Below, piece after piece: positions 25,459 through 38,100 of a DNA stretch of 64,000 nt; positions within the stretch are counted from its first letter, which is position 1, and each line of letters begins with the position of its first letter. Origin of the DNA: Rhabditoides inermis (taxonomy: Eukaryota; Nematoda; Chromadorea; Rhabditida; Rhabditidae); NCBI GenBank assembly GCA_963966185.1, contig CAWZYM010000203.1:105001-169000 (forward strand). Direction: 5' to 3'. The notes beneath the pieces are model-generated. The model saw only the letters and a list, made by a program, of their open reading frames with translations. It had not been told where the DNA came from and searched no databases. Both the position numbers and the translations under genes were made by a program.

Positions 25459-27870
25459 CCCCACATGTATGAGGTTGAACTGGCTCATGATGTTGAGCGT
25501 CCACTGCGGCGTCCAGCAGAAGAAGTAGAACGCGATCACCGCGATCACACGTGACGTCACCTGCGAGGATTATTGATTTTTTGATTGATCAGCTGTTATT
25601 CATATGTATTGGTTCTAGCCTCGCTTGGCGTACCGGATAGTCGCCTAGTGACGTTCGCATTACCCGATAGCATCGTTTTTTCAACTGCAACTGCGAGTAA
25701 CTGCTCTCTATTTGGTGAGACTAGTACTAGCAACCAGGTACCAGTCATTACCCAGTCACGTGGTTGACCGATGATCAGGTAGCCTGCAGGTAACTAGGAG
25801 TTGTCCCTTACCTGTTTGACCCTGTTGGCGGCGTTCTGACTGGCGGGCGTCGTCTTCTTGCCACTCCCGCCACCCGAACACATGTTGGTGGGCGAGCGGC
25901 GCAGACGGTAGATCACCTGTTATCACGCGTTATCACGTTATCAAAAGCTTTTTTTTATCAAGTTTATCACATTTTATTAATTTGCTGAAAATGCACATCA
26001 GTCTCATTTCTTGTCACAGCCTTTTCGCGCTTCGTTAATATGATGGTGAATCATGTTATGTCAGATTATGAACAGTCAGAAGCCACAATCTCATTAGCGC
26101 AGGCTCTAGAATGACTCAAAATGGTTAGTTCCGTCGGTGAAAACAAAACGAAGTTCCAAAAAATGGGCCTAATTACATACTTACGCGCCTTTTTACTCAT
26201 GTAGAGTGAGAAGCGTGTAGGTAAAGGTAAATGTAGAGGTAAGAGTAGCCCCCAATATACTATTCTGCGGACGGGGTCGAGGAGAGTCTATACGTGAGAA
26301 GTGTGTACGAATAAAAAAACTGACCCTTGAGTAGAATACGGTGATGAAAATGGCAGGTAGGAGAAATCCGATGACAAATGTGTAGAGAGTGAAGACGGCG
26401 TCCGATTCGAACATACACTTGCACAGAGTGGAACCCTTCTCGTCTGCAATCTCTCTCTCCCTCTCTCTCTCTCTCTCCCTCTCTCTCTCTCTTTCTCTCT
26501 TTCTCTCTCAACGATTAAAAAATTAAAAAAAAAGAATGCGAATTGAATTTTGATATGAACGGCGAGCCAAGTTCAAATTCTATCTCGTTATATTTTAATC
26601 TGCGTAATAATCAGTACATTTTTTGCCGAAAATGAGTGCATATAATAGTGGTATAAGTTTATTTATATAAACAAGTACCTGATTCTCTCAGCTCGTCGCT
26701 GCCATCAACTAGCGGTATCATTTTGATGCGATCTATCTTGATGACAGAAGCCTGAAGTTTGTTCACTTGTTTGTTAGTTGTTTAGTTTTAAAAAAAAGTC
26801 AAAGCAGGCTTTTGTTGTGTATCTAGCTACATATTTTGTTCTACTATATGTTTTCCTATCTACTTTGAAAACCCTTGTTTGTTCAGCCCCTCCTCGTTGA
26901 TAACATACCAAACTTGCAGAACAGAAACAAACCATGTGTTTACTTGTTTGTTTGTTTGTTTGTTCAGTTCCTACTCTATGATAACACGTCGAACGTGCAG
27001 AACAGATGTGAGATTATGCACAAACTATTTGTTGACATGTTGGTTCGTTCACTTACCTGTACCAGTACTGGCAGTAGAAGGACGATTGCTAAGAGGGAGC
27101 ACACGAGAATCACCATGACAGCTACCGAATTCGAACGCATTCTGAAAGTTTACATTTTTTACATTACTTTTTATTGTCAACCACAAAATCTCTACGTATA
27201 GGCATAACATATGTAGCATACCGTACATTTGTGATCATTTGTAAAAAAGAAAATTGTTAATCGAAACATTCCTTGCATGTTTTGTGTTTAAATTTTAAAT
27301 CTCGTTTTGTACTGGCTCTTCGCGTTCTATTAGCGCTCGGCTCATTATTTCTCATGTACACACACTGTATATCTTTTCCAATTAGTTTAATCCCTAGTAT
27401 AATAAAGAATGTCCATAAGGAGAGAGAGAGAGGGAGGGAGAAAGAAGGAGAAGAAGAAGATTCTGAGCAATTTCATATGTGTTCCTTTACTGCGTAATGG
27501 TTACTCAACGGGATGACTCCGTTAGAATAACCATCTCATTGTAAATTAGTACAAAGTACGGATTAGGTTAATTCCAACACAGATTTGCCCTTCCTTATTG
27601 CTTATTAGTTTTCCCGGACTCTGCCCTGTTTGAGCGGGGCAAATCGAATCTTCACATCTCTCTCTCTCTCTCCCCTCCCTCTCTCTCTCTCTCTCTCCCC
27701 CCCCCCCCCCCCTCTCTCTCTCTCTCTGATGTTTTTGAACCGTGATTGGATTTCGATTATGAGAGGCCAAGTCACGCGTTCAAAAAAACATCCAATAAGG
27801 CGATGTTCTGATGGAAATATCCAGTAGCTCAGAGAACGCAGTAATACTCACAATACAAACACTCTTGATT

Positions 27871-27903
<33 letters not shown>

Positions 27904-30900
27904 CAATCAAAAACTCTCTCTTCATACAACTACAAGTTGGCGGGGAGTGAAATTCGATTTTCCTTCTCTCTCAATTTCCGTCCACCCCTCGAAACATGTG
28001 TTATGATTGAGGCGAATGTGAGTGTCTCCCGAATCGACCTGTCCTCGAATTGAATAGGGGAGAAGGGGCAGGAAGGGCGCAGTGAAAGGAGAAGTGAAGG
28101 AGGAGGAAGGAGCAGGCACAACATGTGCATTGAACCCACTTGATCGAATCAACCGGCGAGCACACTGCCAGGTATCGATCCCAGCTCAGCACCTGAAAGA
28201 GCATGAGTCACCATTATCCTTATTTGTGTTTTCGTTGTGCCATCGGATTTGCCGACAATTCGAAAGCGTCAATGATGATTTTCACATGTCGAAAACAAAT
28301 TGGTCAAATCAGCCTTTGCGTAACAGATACGTCGACATTTCTAATAACATGTTTTTCGTCTTCGAGGACGATATATTTAGAATTTAGAGGCACTTTTTTA
28401 ATTACACCTTTTACTTAGTGACATTTCGAATATTTGTTATCGAATAGTTACTGCACTATTGAACGGTGACGATGTTGGGTGTATGTACATAAATCGTGTA
28501 AACGTCCTTGAAGTATTTCCCACATTTACATAGCTACGAGAAAAGTCTTGAAAACGAGAAGCAAGAACCGTTTTGTGTGCGTTTTCAAATAGAAACTCAC
28601 CATCATGATGAAAGACGATAGAAGTTTATTGACGGATTCACCGAACCAATATAGCTTGCACATCGCTTCCCCAAACAGCCATTGACCTGAATGTTTTCGA
28701 GTATTGTTTACTCCTTTTGTTGTTGTTTGTTTCTATTAATTGTTTTTGTTCACCTTTCATGAGTTCGAATACGAGGAACGGAAGGTGCAGCAGCACTAGT
28801 AGATCAACGATGGAGAGACCTGAAAAAAAGTGTTGTTACCAGAATCTTTGCAATCGGCTTGTACGAACGTGGTTGACTGATTTATCTATATTCGTTTTGC
28901 TCTTTTCTTTTTCTCCCTCTTTTTTCTCTCACAAGGAGTTTTCAAGATAAGAGTGATGGGATAGAAAATGAAAGATGAAGGATGAAGGACAAGATTTGCA
29001 ATAAAAAGGACACTCATTTCTCATTGCAATATATGAATCTTTGCCGGCTGTTGTCAGCTGATGAAGAGTTCTGCACTAATGAGATGAAATCTATTTTCAT
29101 TCATAATCATAACTACATATGTATATCCTCTCTCTCTCTCCCTCTCTCCCTCTCTCCTCTCTCTATCTCTCTCTCTCACGTTCTTTCCCACACAGCAATG
29201 ACAGAAATAGCATATCATCGTACACTACAACCCACATCCCACGAGTTCTTTTTTTGCGAACCCCAGCGACAGATGTTTTGAGCAGAAATGAATATGTATG
29301 TTGATACATGTTATGGTTCATTCAAGGGTAACGCTGTTTTGCAAGAGGACGATTTTCTCGACGTTCCTGTGATCATATAAGTGTATATGTGTACCATTGA
29401 TCCGTAAAATACTGTTTAGATGCAATAAATAAATAAATGATGATGATGATGCATACAAAATCGTCTTTGGCCAGGCGTCCTCTTGCAAAACAGCGTTACC
29501 CTTGAATGAACCATAGCATGTATCAACATACATATTCAATTCTGCTCAAAACATCTGTCGGGTTTGCAAAAAAGAACTCGTGGGATATGCTATTTTCGTC
29601 ATTTCTGTGTGAGAAAGAACGTGAGAGGGAGAGAGAGAGAGGAGAAAAGAGAACGAGAAACATAGAGAGACAGAGAGAGAGGAGAGAGTGAGAGAGAGAG
29701 GGAGAGAGAGGGAGAGAGAGAGAGGGGGGGGGGGGGTACTGACCGAGTACGTATATGAACACATGGCTTGTGTTGCTTCCACTGGCGCGCCTCCGTCCCC
29801 GCATTTTTCGCATCGCCGACAGCACATTGCAGATCATCACGATGACGAGACTGAAAACAGATTGTACACTTTGTTTACATGTTTGTTTACATAATTGTTT
29901 ACTTGTTTGCATGTTTGTTGACATGTTTATTCACTATCATGTTCAAGACATCAACAGCAATGATCACAATCACAATACAAAAGCGTTTACTTGTTCACAT
30001 GTTTGTTTACTTGGGTATTTAGAAAAGCCTAGACTTAAAGCAACCATGTTTGCTTACTTTTTCATGGAGACATGTGTTTAGAAGTTTTGTTTACTCGATC
30101 ATTTTGCAAACTGTATTATTCACATCCAATTCCCCAACATACTTATCAAGATAATTGGGAGCTCAGTGCTGTACGTTTTCCCCAAAGTCAGTTTTGCAAA
30201 TTTGATGTCATATTTTATGGCGAATAGGAAACCACACCATCCCACCACTACACCACTCACATAATAAATGTAAATCTCAATAGCGGTTCAGACGACTCGA
30301 TTGCTGACTACCTTACTTACTTAGCTAATCAGCCCATCTGACCATACTTCCCTATTTTTAGAAGACGAATAAGAAAGCCTTCTTCTCGAAAACGCCTACA
30401 ACTTTACACGTTTCCTAACAAATGCAGTGATGCGTGAACTTTGCTGAAGAACAGCGCAACGATGTGAAAAGTGAGAACGTCGAAAACCGTGAAGACAACA
30501 AGTCGGCGAGAATACGAAAGCATATTGCATACGAATGTATAAGTGAACTCGAGTATAGCATATTCAAAGGTAAACGAACCAGTTGCCAACGACGCCGAAA
30601 ATGAACATGACCATGTAGGCCCCGGCGAGACTCATCTATAAAAAAAAACAAATCAGGTAGAACATAGAAATCAGTCTCTTCGAAACTCTCTTCGCTTTCG
30701 AAACGCGACCGTGTTTTTAAGGGCGTATCGAAATATCTATCTGCGATACTGACTTCGATACGCTTTCCCAAACTTCGAAACACGATCGAACACCAACGCC
30801 GCTCGACGGTGTTTTGACAGGCTTCTGTTCTCAGAAATTGACCGCACCTTCAGGGTCGCTCGCGAATCGGGAGCGTCCTCATCCGAAGCGAGAGGGAGAG

Positions 30901-30910
30901 AGGCGTTCAT
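23955..30910 (-). CDS. rhodopsin-class neuropeptide GPCR (somatostatin/allatostatin-C/opioid-like group)
   Basis: Seventeen minus-strand exons: 30910-30848, 30635-30580, 29850-29744, 28819-28754, 28686-28601, 28192-28140, 27141-27057, 26751-26679, 26443-26325, 25916-25812, 25560-25465, 25358-25239, 24741-24662, 24491-24411, 24256-24197, 24152-24086, 24032-23955. All phases agree, giving about 464 aa. The N-terminus MNAS has an N-glycosylation sequon. Landmarks are GN in TM1 (N39), D81 in TM2, C107 before TM3, DRY at 131-133, C204/C206 in the second extracellular loop, FCWTP at 285-289 in TM6 and NPVLY at 329-333 in TM7. Such receptors couple peptides to G proteins in neurons. The C-terminal tail of about 130 residues is Ser/Arg rich, a likely phosphorylation region. 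DRYLAVC and FCWTPQW suggest the somatostatin/allatostatin-C-like branch; that placement and the ligand are inference. Confidence 0.88.
25070..25088 (-). repeat. duplicate of an exon end plus donor site inside the intron
   Basis: On the minus strand the 19 bases agctgcggagtcaggtggg repeat the last 14 bases of receptor exon 12 with its donor (25,252-25,234), about 165 nt into the following intron. It could act as a decoy 5' splice site. Using it would add sequence containing an in-frame stop. Confidence 0.6.
29170..29630. mobile_element. large inverted-repeat (fold-back) element
   Basis: Left arm about 29,170-29,352 and right arm about 29,468-29,630 are near reverse complements, for example gggtaacgctgttttgcaagagg against its complement. 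The outer ends run into (CT)n on the left and (GA)n on the right. It lies in the intron between receptor exons 3 and 4. The ORFs on both strands across it are mirror images and not genes. No target-site duplication could be defined because the ends merge with simple repeats. Confidence 0.8.
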
Positions 30911-31078
30911 AGCTGAATGGTGGTAAACATCACAAAGTCGCCAGTAAAGTCGCTCGCGTAATTCACTGTTAGCGTGGCGACAATTCGCCAGGCGATTACA
31001 CTGGTTTAATCGTTTCAACATTTATTTTTATTTAGTTTTTGTTGTTGTTTACTTCAAACATTGTTTTTAGGAGTTGAA

Positions 31079-31380
31079 ATGGATGAAGATGCTTACTTTG
31101 AACTCGTTTGTGCAATTGTGAAAGAAATTATTGATGATATGGAAAAAGAACCGAGACGAGTGTATGTGTCGGAGGCACATGAGCCACTTTTCGATCAGAG
31201 GCACATGACAATGGCCAGCTATTTGGCAAGCACCAATCCGCAGAACCTTTTGTCGTATACGAGGCTGTACCCGCACGAGTTTGATGACCTACACACTCGT
31301 CTTGCACCTCGGATTCAACATTCTGGGACTCATCGCGCCCCAATCACTTCTCAGTACAGACTCATCATATTCCTCAAGTG
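31079..31380 (+). pseudogene. PIF/Harbinger-type (HARBI1-like) N-terminal fragment
   Basis: An ORF from ATG at 31,079, directly after a tttttag acceptor (31,064-31,070), encodes about 100 residues. Its end, YPHEFDDLHTRL and then ITSQYRLIIFLK, matches the pattern of the helical region ahead of the catalytic domain in Harbinger-derived nucleases (F-x-x-L ... R-L-x-x-x-L). A consensus donor (AA|gtgaga) follows directly, then non-coding sequence. No DDE catalytic domain is present downstream, so this is a truncated transposon gene or a stranded first exon. It lies between two divergent host genes. Confidence 0.55.
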
Positions 31381-33078
31381 AGATTGCGCACAACGATCGT
31401 GCGTCAATGTTCGTTCAAGACGCGCTTAATTCATATTGTCGCTAGCTCCTCTGCTACTTTTTGTAGCCAGCGCCTCTTCGCTTGCGACTTTTGAAATGTA
31501 GCTCGGCTAATTTAAAATCGCGCGCGCTGGCGAATCGCACGCGCTACAAAGTATGTCGGGCCCCCCATACCCGAAATAGACAACGTAGACAGCTTCAAAT
31601 CGTTATTATAGGCATGGAGCAAGCAATTGTCTACTGCATAACACCTGTCAACATTTGAAAATGAGTAACGATGATTACGTTTTCTGAGCAGAATTGATAA
31701 CGAGGCAGGATTGAGGCCAGTGTGTGTGTTGTGGCTGTCAGAAACGAACACATTTTGAGAGAAACTGCAATCCCAAACATGGAAAGGAAGTGAGAAAAGG
31801 AAGCCCACTGGCGAAGCGTTTTAGTAAGACATCAGGAAGTGACATTTGAATAGCAATAACAATACACATAACACATAGAGTACATTTGATGGTGCGGAAA
31901 ATAGTGGTTGTGATTGTCAATACGGAAGGTGCGGATGGGAGGGTAAGTACTTACTTTGATTATGCTTATTTTTGATAGACTCATACATGTAACAACTGTT
32001 TTCTTGAACACATGTGGGTGGAAAAGATAATGAGACTATGTAGTATGTTACAAACCTGAGAGTTTTGAGTGGTTTCCCTATGAAAGAGATAACGAGGGGA
32101 GGAGTGGAAAGCAGTAGCGAAAGAAAGAGAGAGAGAGAGAGAGATAGAGAGAGCGAGAGAGAGAGAAAGAGAGGGGAGGGAGGCAAGCTCTGACTATTCG
32201 AAAAGGGGATTAGTCTAGACGGCTCAATTTCGGAGGTGTTATTTATCACGACTGTTTCTTTTTCACACCTCACTTGGTACTTATTTCGTGTGTTTTGCAT
32301 ATCAGAAAATGTGAATGGGGTCCAAAGTCCAAACCCATTTTCAGAGAGAGACAAAAAATTAAGAAAATAGGGAAGATAGGTTAGAGGAACCACACACTAA
32401 ACTATACGCATCCGGAGATAAATCCAATTTTATTGGAAAACAAAAAGAGAACAGATGAGAAGAGACGTGTATTTATGTATACGTATATGTACATCACTAA
32501 AAAAAGTGCACTGAAGATGACATTTTCTGTGACACAACCACTCGAAAAATAATTCTGCATCATAATTAATTGCATATTTAGGAGTATGAAAGGAATTCGA
32601 AAAAGTTCTTCTATTGGAATCTTGGCCTTTTTTTAGAGCGGTTTAGAAATAACTGGTAGAGGCAAAGGTAAATACATCATACATCCCTCGATTGAAGAGA
32701 CTTATGAGTACTCTGCGGAGGAGTCGAAGGAAGACTGAGACAGTACACCATAGCCCAGTTATTTTCCAGCTCACGCCTACTTTCACGATAATGCGCCCGT
32801 TGGTGGCGATCATGGGTTACCTTTGCGCTACTGATATATTATACCTTGGTACAATTAGGCGGCCGGGAAGCCTGCAGAGTAATAGGTACGGACAAAACTC
32901 AACTCCATAAAGAAGAGGAAAAGCAAAAAAAAAGAGCGAGTTGGGTGCAGAGAAGATACTACGTGTATGTTCGTAGCGTAAAACATGATACCGTACTCAT
33001 AAAATACGAAAATAACAGACTAGACTTATGCACATCACACTTTAAGTTACACCCTCCGAAGGAAGAGTAAAGTCTCTC

Positions 33079-33109
<31 letters not shown>

Positions 33110-33892
33110 TGCGAAAGGCGGTAGAAACAAAACAGGTGTAAATCAATTCACGACGGGGACAAGCTAATTTTAGCTTTGAAGTACACTTGAAAGAAAGTGA
33201 GTGTTTCAGTGAAGAGAAGCGATACAAGGATACAAGTGTGGTAGAAGATCAAAAAATAGGTAGAGAATTAAACATCAAGACATAATTTGGCCTGTGAATC
33301 TAGAATTGAAGTCTCTTTTTCTGTTTTAGGCATAAAATTTTGATGGTTTTATGGTTGTATGAGTCTACGGACAATATGATGCTCCTCACTATGTGACTGT
33401 ATGCAGTATGATAATATCATGTCATAAATGTAGACGACCATATGATTCATATCATATAGTCGTCTACATTTCACGTTTCCATTGCTAATTACAAGCGCAT
33501 TACAAAAATACAGACCCATAACAATGCCATCGTAAAACAAAAAAAAAGATGAGCAATACAGTAGTGTGGGGCATGTGAAGCGAATAATCTAGCACGTCTA
33601 AACATCAGAAAATAAATAAAAAAAAATGTTCCAAAGTGTTCTTGTGCTCTGAAAGTGGGCAGTTCTTGAGTTCTTGAGATAAGAGATGTAGACATCAAGG
33701 GATGGGAATGAAGGGTGTATCAGCAAAAAAAAAGAATTCTAGATAAATGTGTCGACGTGGTGACATTAAATGCGAGAATCAAGGTTGCGAGTCGACGAAC
33801 TCGATAGAAGTCGCATGTGTGGGTGAGTGAGAGGAGTGACTCGAATCGAATTCGGGCGAATCAGAGAAAGTGAAGCGCAAAGAGAGGGAGGG

Positions 33893-33934
<42 letters not shown>

Positions 33935-35130
33935 TGGAATGATGTGAGTGTGGGTATGATGTTGAGAGGGGCAATGATTGCGGGAGAGGCGGCCCGCCCT
34001 AGCTGCTATCGAATCTTTTTTTGTTATCACATACATATATTTTCACCAGGGAATACATCGGCGCACAAGTTGATTGAATATGGCGGCTGCACACATGATA
34101 ATGATAAGAGACGTTGAACGAAGAGAGATCCCGCCTGTTTTGCATCTAATTTTGCAGCCAACTACAGAGGACGAGGTTGTCGCATAATCAAAAGTCCACA
34201 TCTTGGCCTCGCGGCTGAGTGGGTGGGATCTCTGCCCTCCCATCTAGCAATATATCGCGAATTATCCGACAGAAAGGAGACAAAAAAACGACGCGCGGAG
34301 TAAATTAAAAGAAGGGGGGAAGAGGGCGCGTCAGAATCGCCGCGCGGCTGATTAAATCCAGCCATATCCAGGATGACTTACGATTCATTAATGTCTAGAT
34401 CCAAATTAGTATTTGCAAGTCCGACCGTGGTTGGCTGTGTGAAAGAAAATGCGGGCTCACAAGTATGCCTTTCACTGCGCGGAGGCGCAATAGCGAAAGA
34501 ATGAGAGAGGAGAGAAAATCACATTTCCCTCGCACGCCCGAATCCGGCACACGGCTCACTCGTCATGCGAGTAGTAACTGAGCTGAGAGAGAGAGAGAGA
34601 GAGAGAGATTGCTCGTCTCTCGCAGTTCCTGCCAAAGGAAATAAGCGGCTGATTGGTACAGCGAAAGATACGAGTTACTTGTTATAGGTATTATACATAA
34701 AACACGTCAAAAATACGTATTACTGTACATACCTCTACACATATCTCTCATTATGTACATATGTATCTCTTGAAGTACATATCTCTCGAAACGAAGACAG
34801 TGGTCGAAGAGAGAAAGAAACTCATAGTAATGAATTAATCCGTTAAAAAAAGTTTTTAATGAAACAAATATGCTAAATCAACCAACAAAACCTATAACCT
34901 TGATTTTCGCGTAAGATTTATTTATAGTACTTGTGGAAAAGGATATGAAATGTTATATAATTAAATTTTAAACTGAGTAACCCGTAGTGTATGTAAGTGC
35001 CGACAAAGTGTGCGACTAATCGGTGGTACACGAATCTGAGCAGTTTTACACTACAGTTATCGTAACTGTTGTTTCTTCTTTTTTTGTTTCGTTTTCTTGT
35101 TTGTATGTATTGTTTTGTGTTGCAGGAGGC
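31381..35130. other. intergenic region between divergent genes
   Basis: Probably contains the promoters of the peptide receptor (minus) and the 166-aa protein (plus). Short GA/CT arrays occur at about 32,128-32,174, 33,073-33,108 and 33,899-33,931. A 47-bp AT-rich palindrome, tgtagacgaccatatgattcat and its complement, lies at about 33,428-33,473. No exon passes phase and splice checks. Confidence 0.4.
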
Positions 35131-38100
35131 ATGGAGAGCGTATACAAAAACCGCATGTTCTACTCGTACACCGTCGAGCGGCTGCCCAGTCATCAAGTGG
35201 GTTATTGCATCATAGCAAAGGTTGTCGTGTTCGTTCCCCCTTTCCACTTGTTTCGATGATTTAATCGTATGAGTAGCTGTACTTATACACGTTTTTTTGT
35301 TACGTGCAACATAGAACCTATATTTCAGGCCGTCTCGAACGCGCCGGCGGACGCGAACAACAACAACGCCGACGAGGCGAAGGTGAGCGCGTTTGTTTAT
35401 TTGTTCTATATTACAATATTTATAAGTTTAGTATTTTTGTATATGTAGTATTTTGATTGTTTAATATTCGGTATTTTATATACAGGTGCGTCTACCGCGC
35501 GAGGCGATGGACGCGTTGCCGCGCGGTCGCGGGGGCGCTATCCGCAACCCGGTTGGTGTTGACCTCATTCCTTATTGCGTACAAGATGCGGTTTGTCTTT
35601 GAGCACCTCACTTTTTATTGCGAAAGCCCAACGAGCCAACCCCAGTTTTTAAATCACTCCTGCGTATCTATTCATAACTCATTTATCTTTTCAATACGTG
35701 TATCGTTGTGCATGTCGCTAACTTGTCCCTCGCAGATCCCGTTGTCGGCGCGGTTCGGCCTGGTGGCGCACGGGCACCAGCTGGTGGCCGCGACGCCGCG
35801 GCCCGCGCCCGTTCTCCGCCGACCCGTCGCCATGATCGACGCCCACGACAACGTCGGCGTCAAGGTGGGGCATGTCGCGGTACATATTTGGAAGAGAGAT
35901 TTAGAACATCTAAAAATTTCGAACGGTGCTGTACATTGGGAAGAAGATTTATAATTTCTGCAAGCTGAATGTGTATCAGTCAGTATCTAAATTTGTTGTA
36001 TAGTGGGCTCGCAAAACGCAAATGAGTTTCTTGCTTTTCACGGAAGACATTAGAGTGGTTAGAAAAAGATCAGAGCCCAAGTTCAATAAGGTTTTCAATT
36101 TGACGCAACTTTGCGTGACCGGCGGGAATTGAACCCGCGAACATACTTATTCTTGCCAAGCGAGAGCGTTACCACTACGCTAGCTAGGCGCAGTGACAGC
36201 ATCGCGAATAGTAACTGTGAACGTGAGATGAAATTTTTCACTGTCCGACAGTTTAGGGTACTGTAAAACAGTAGAACAACAATGTTTTGACGAGAAATGT
36301 TTTGAGCTGAGTGCAAACGAAATCTCTCTCTCTCTCTCTCTCTCTAATATTGACATTATTCATTCATATTCTTCTATCTCATCTGTTAGTGCCAACAGTC
36401 CGGTTGGCGCAGGTTTGCGTTAGTATTTGTAAACGTTTTATACTTGCGCTTTTGTTGAATTGGGTCAAGACATACTGACTCTCTTTACGCAAATATTTTT
36501 ATGAGATAATACATGTGCTTTTGTTAAATTTTATAGAAGTTTCTTCTCTTACTGGTTTTCAATCTCCGTCGTTCATTCATATGCACAACTATAATGGATG
36601 ACAAGTCATTGAATATACTACATATCACATGTCGGGTTTGATGCGCTTGTGTAACTATTTTTCCATGGTATCGAAGTATCGTATAGAAACGCCTTGAAAC
36701 AACACTTCTCTTTGTCATTTCTATCGAAAATGTCGCCTTCCCCTTTCTTTGCATTTTATCTCATTCTTCTGTTTCATTTCTGAGATAACAATCAAAAATA
36801 GGAGGGCTATACACTTCATGACTGTCTTTTCAAAATACTGCTTTTATTGAACAAAAAAAATAACACCAGGAATATAAATCGTTCATTGGACTAGAAATCT
36901 CTAAGCACTCGCCACTTTACGATCAGTTTGAAAAAGTTGGAGATGTTTCAAATACTACATACATATCTGATAAAGTATAAATATTAGGAGAAACAAAACA
37001 AACGTGCTGGAAAGAATCTGCTATAAAATGAATTTTATTGGAACAATCTTCAAATTTCTGACATGGGGTGGACAGCAGCACTCGATCTGCTAAATAAACG
37101 GCTGATAGTCGAAGACTTGGACGGATCGCGTTGTGTCATTCCAGCAACTTTTATTAAAGAACCTAGAATCATCAATTCCGTAGACTCATGTATGTAGTAT
37201 AAAGCACACCTTCTAACATGCGTTTTGCCGCTTCTCGCAGATCTCTTATGAAATAAATCATAATGAATGGTTCAAGGATAGGATATATCGACACCACAAA
37301 TATCAATGCCGTAGTTGTGGGAAGTTCAATTCCGAATATCGGAGTGAATGTTGATATACTCACGGGAACAAAATTTAACAGAAGAGGCACAGATAACTGC
37401 AATATATTGTATATACAAATTTGAAAAAAATCTTCAAGTGAATAGAATACTTGTAGTATGAGAGCGCGGAAAAGTTGCTTTTGGTGAGTCATGAACAATT
37501 CCGGCATGTCGTCTCGATTAAAGGCTCGCATTATGTTGATTGTTGCGAATGTGATTATAATAAACAATACTAGCTGAAAATATGTATGTTTATGATTCGT
37601 ATTATCTATCAACCATATCGGAAACACTCGTAGTCACTCCCACAAAAGCTGATGCGTGATATTTTATTGTATTTGAAACATTGTCGTGCTGAAAATGGGA
37701 TACATTTATGTTCGAGAGAAGAATATTTTACTCACAGAAGCGTACCGAAAGCCTACGGCACTGCCTTCTGTGAAAGTATGGTTGTAGTTTTCCATCATGT
37801 GGTGTGACATCTGAATAACCACTACATTTTCTTACACAAGTAAATTCCTTACATCTTTTTTGCGCGGTGCTCCCATATGCAAGGAATATGCGAATGCTGT
37901 CATAATAACTGGAGTAATAATCATGTAAACCGCAATCAACCGTGAGAAATTTTCCAGCTGTTCAGGCCTGTATTGAATTTTGTGTGGGCATTTTTATTGT
38001 TTATAACTAATGTCTTACCTGCAGATAACAACATATCTATAGAGAAACTGGGCTGTGAGTGAAATGAGGCATAAAATGAAAACTGCTGCATATATCAGAA

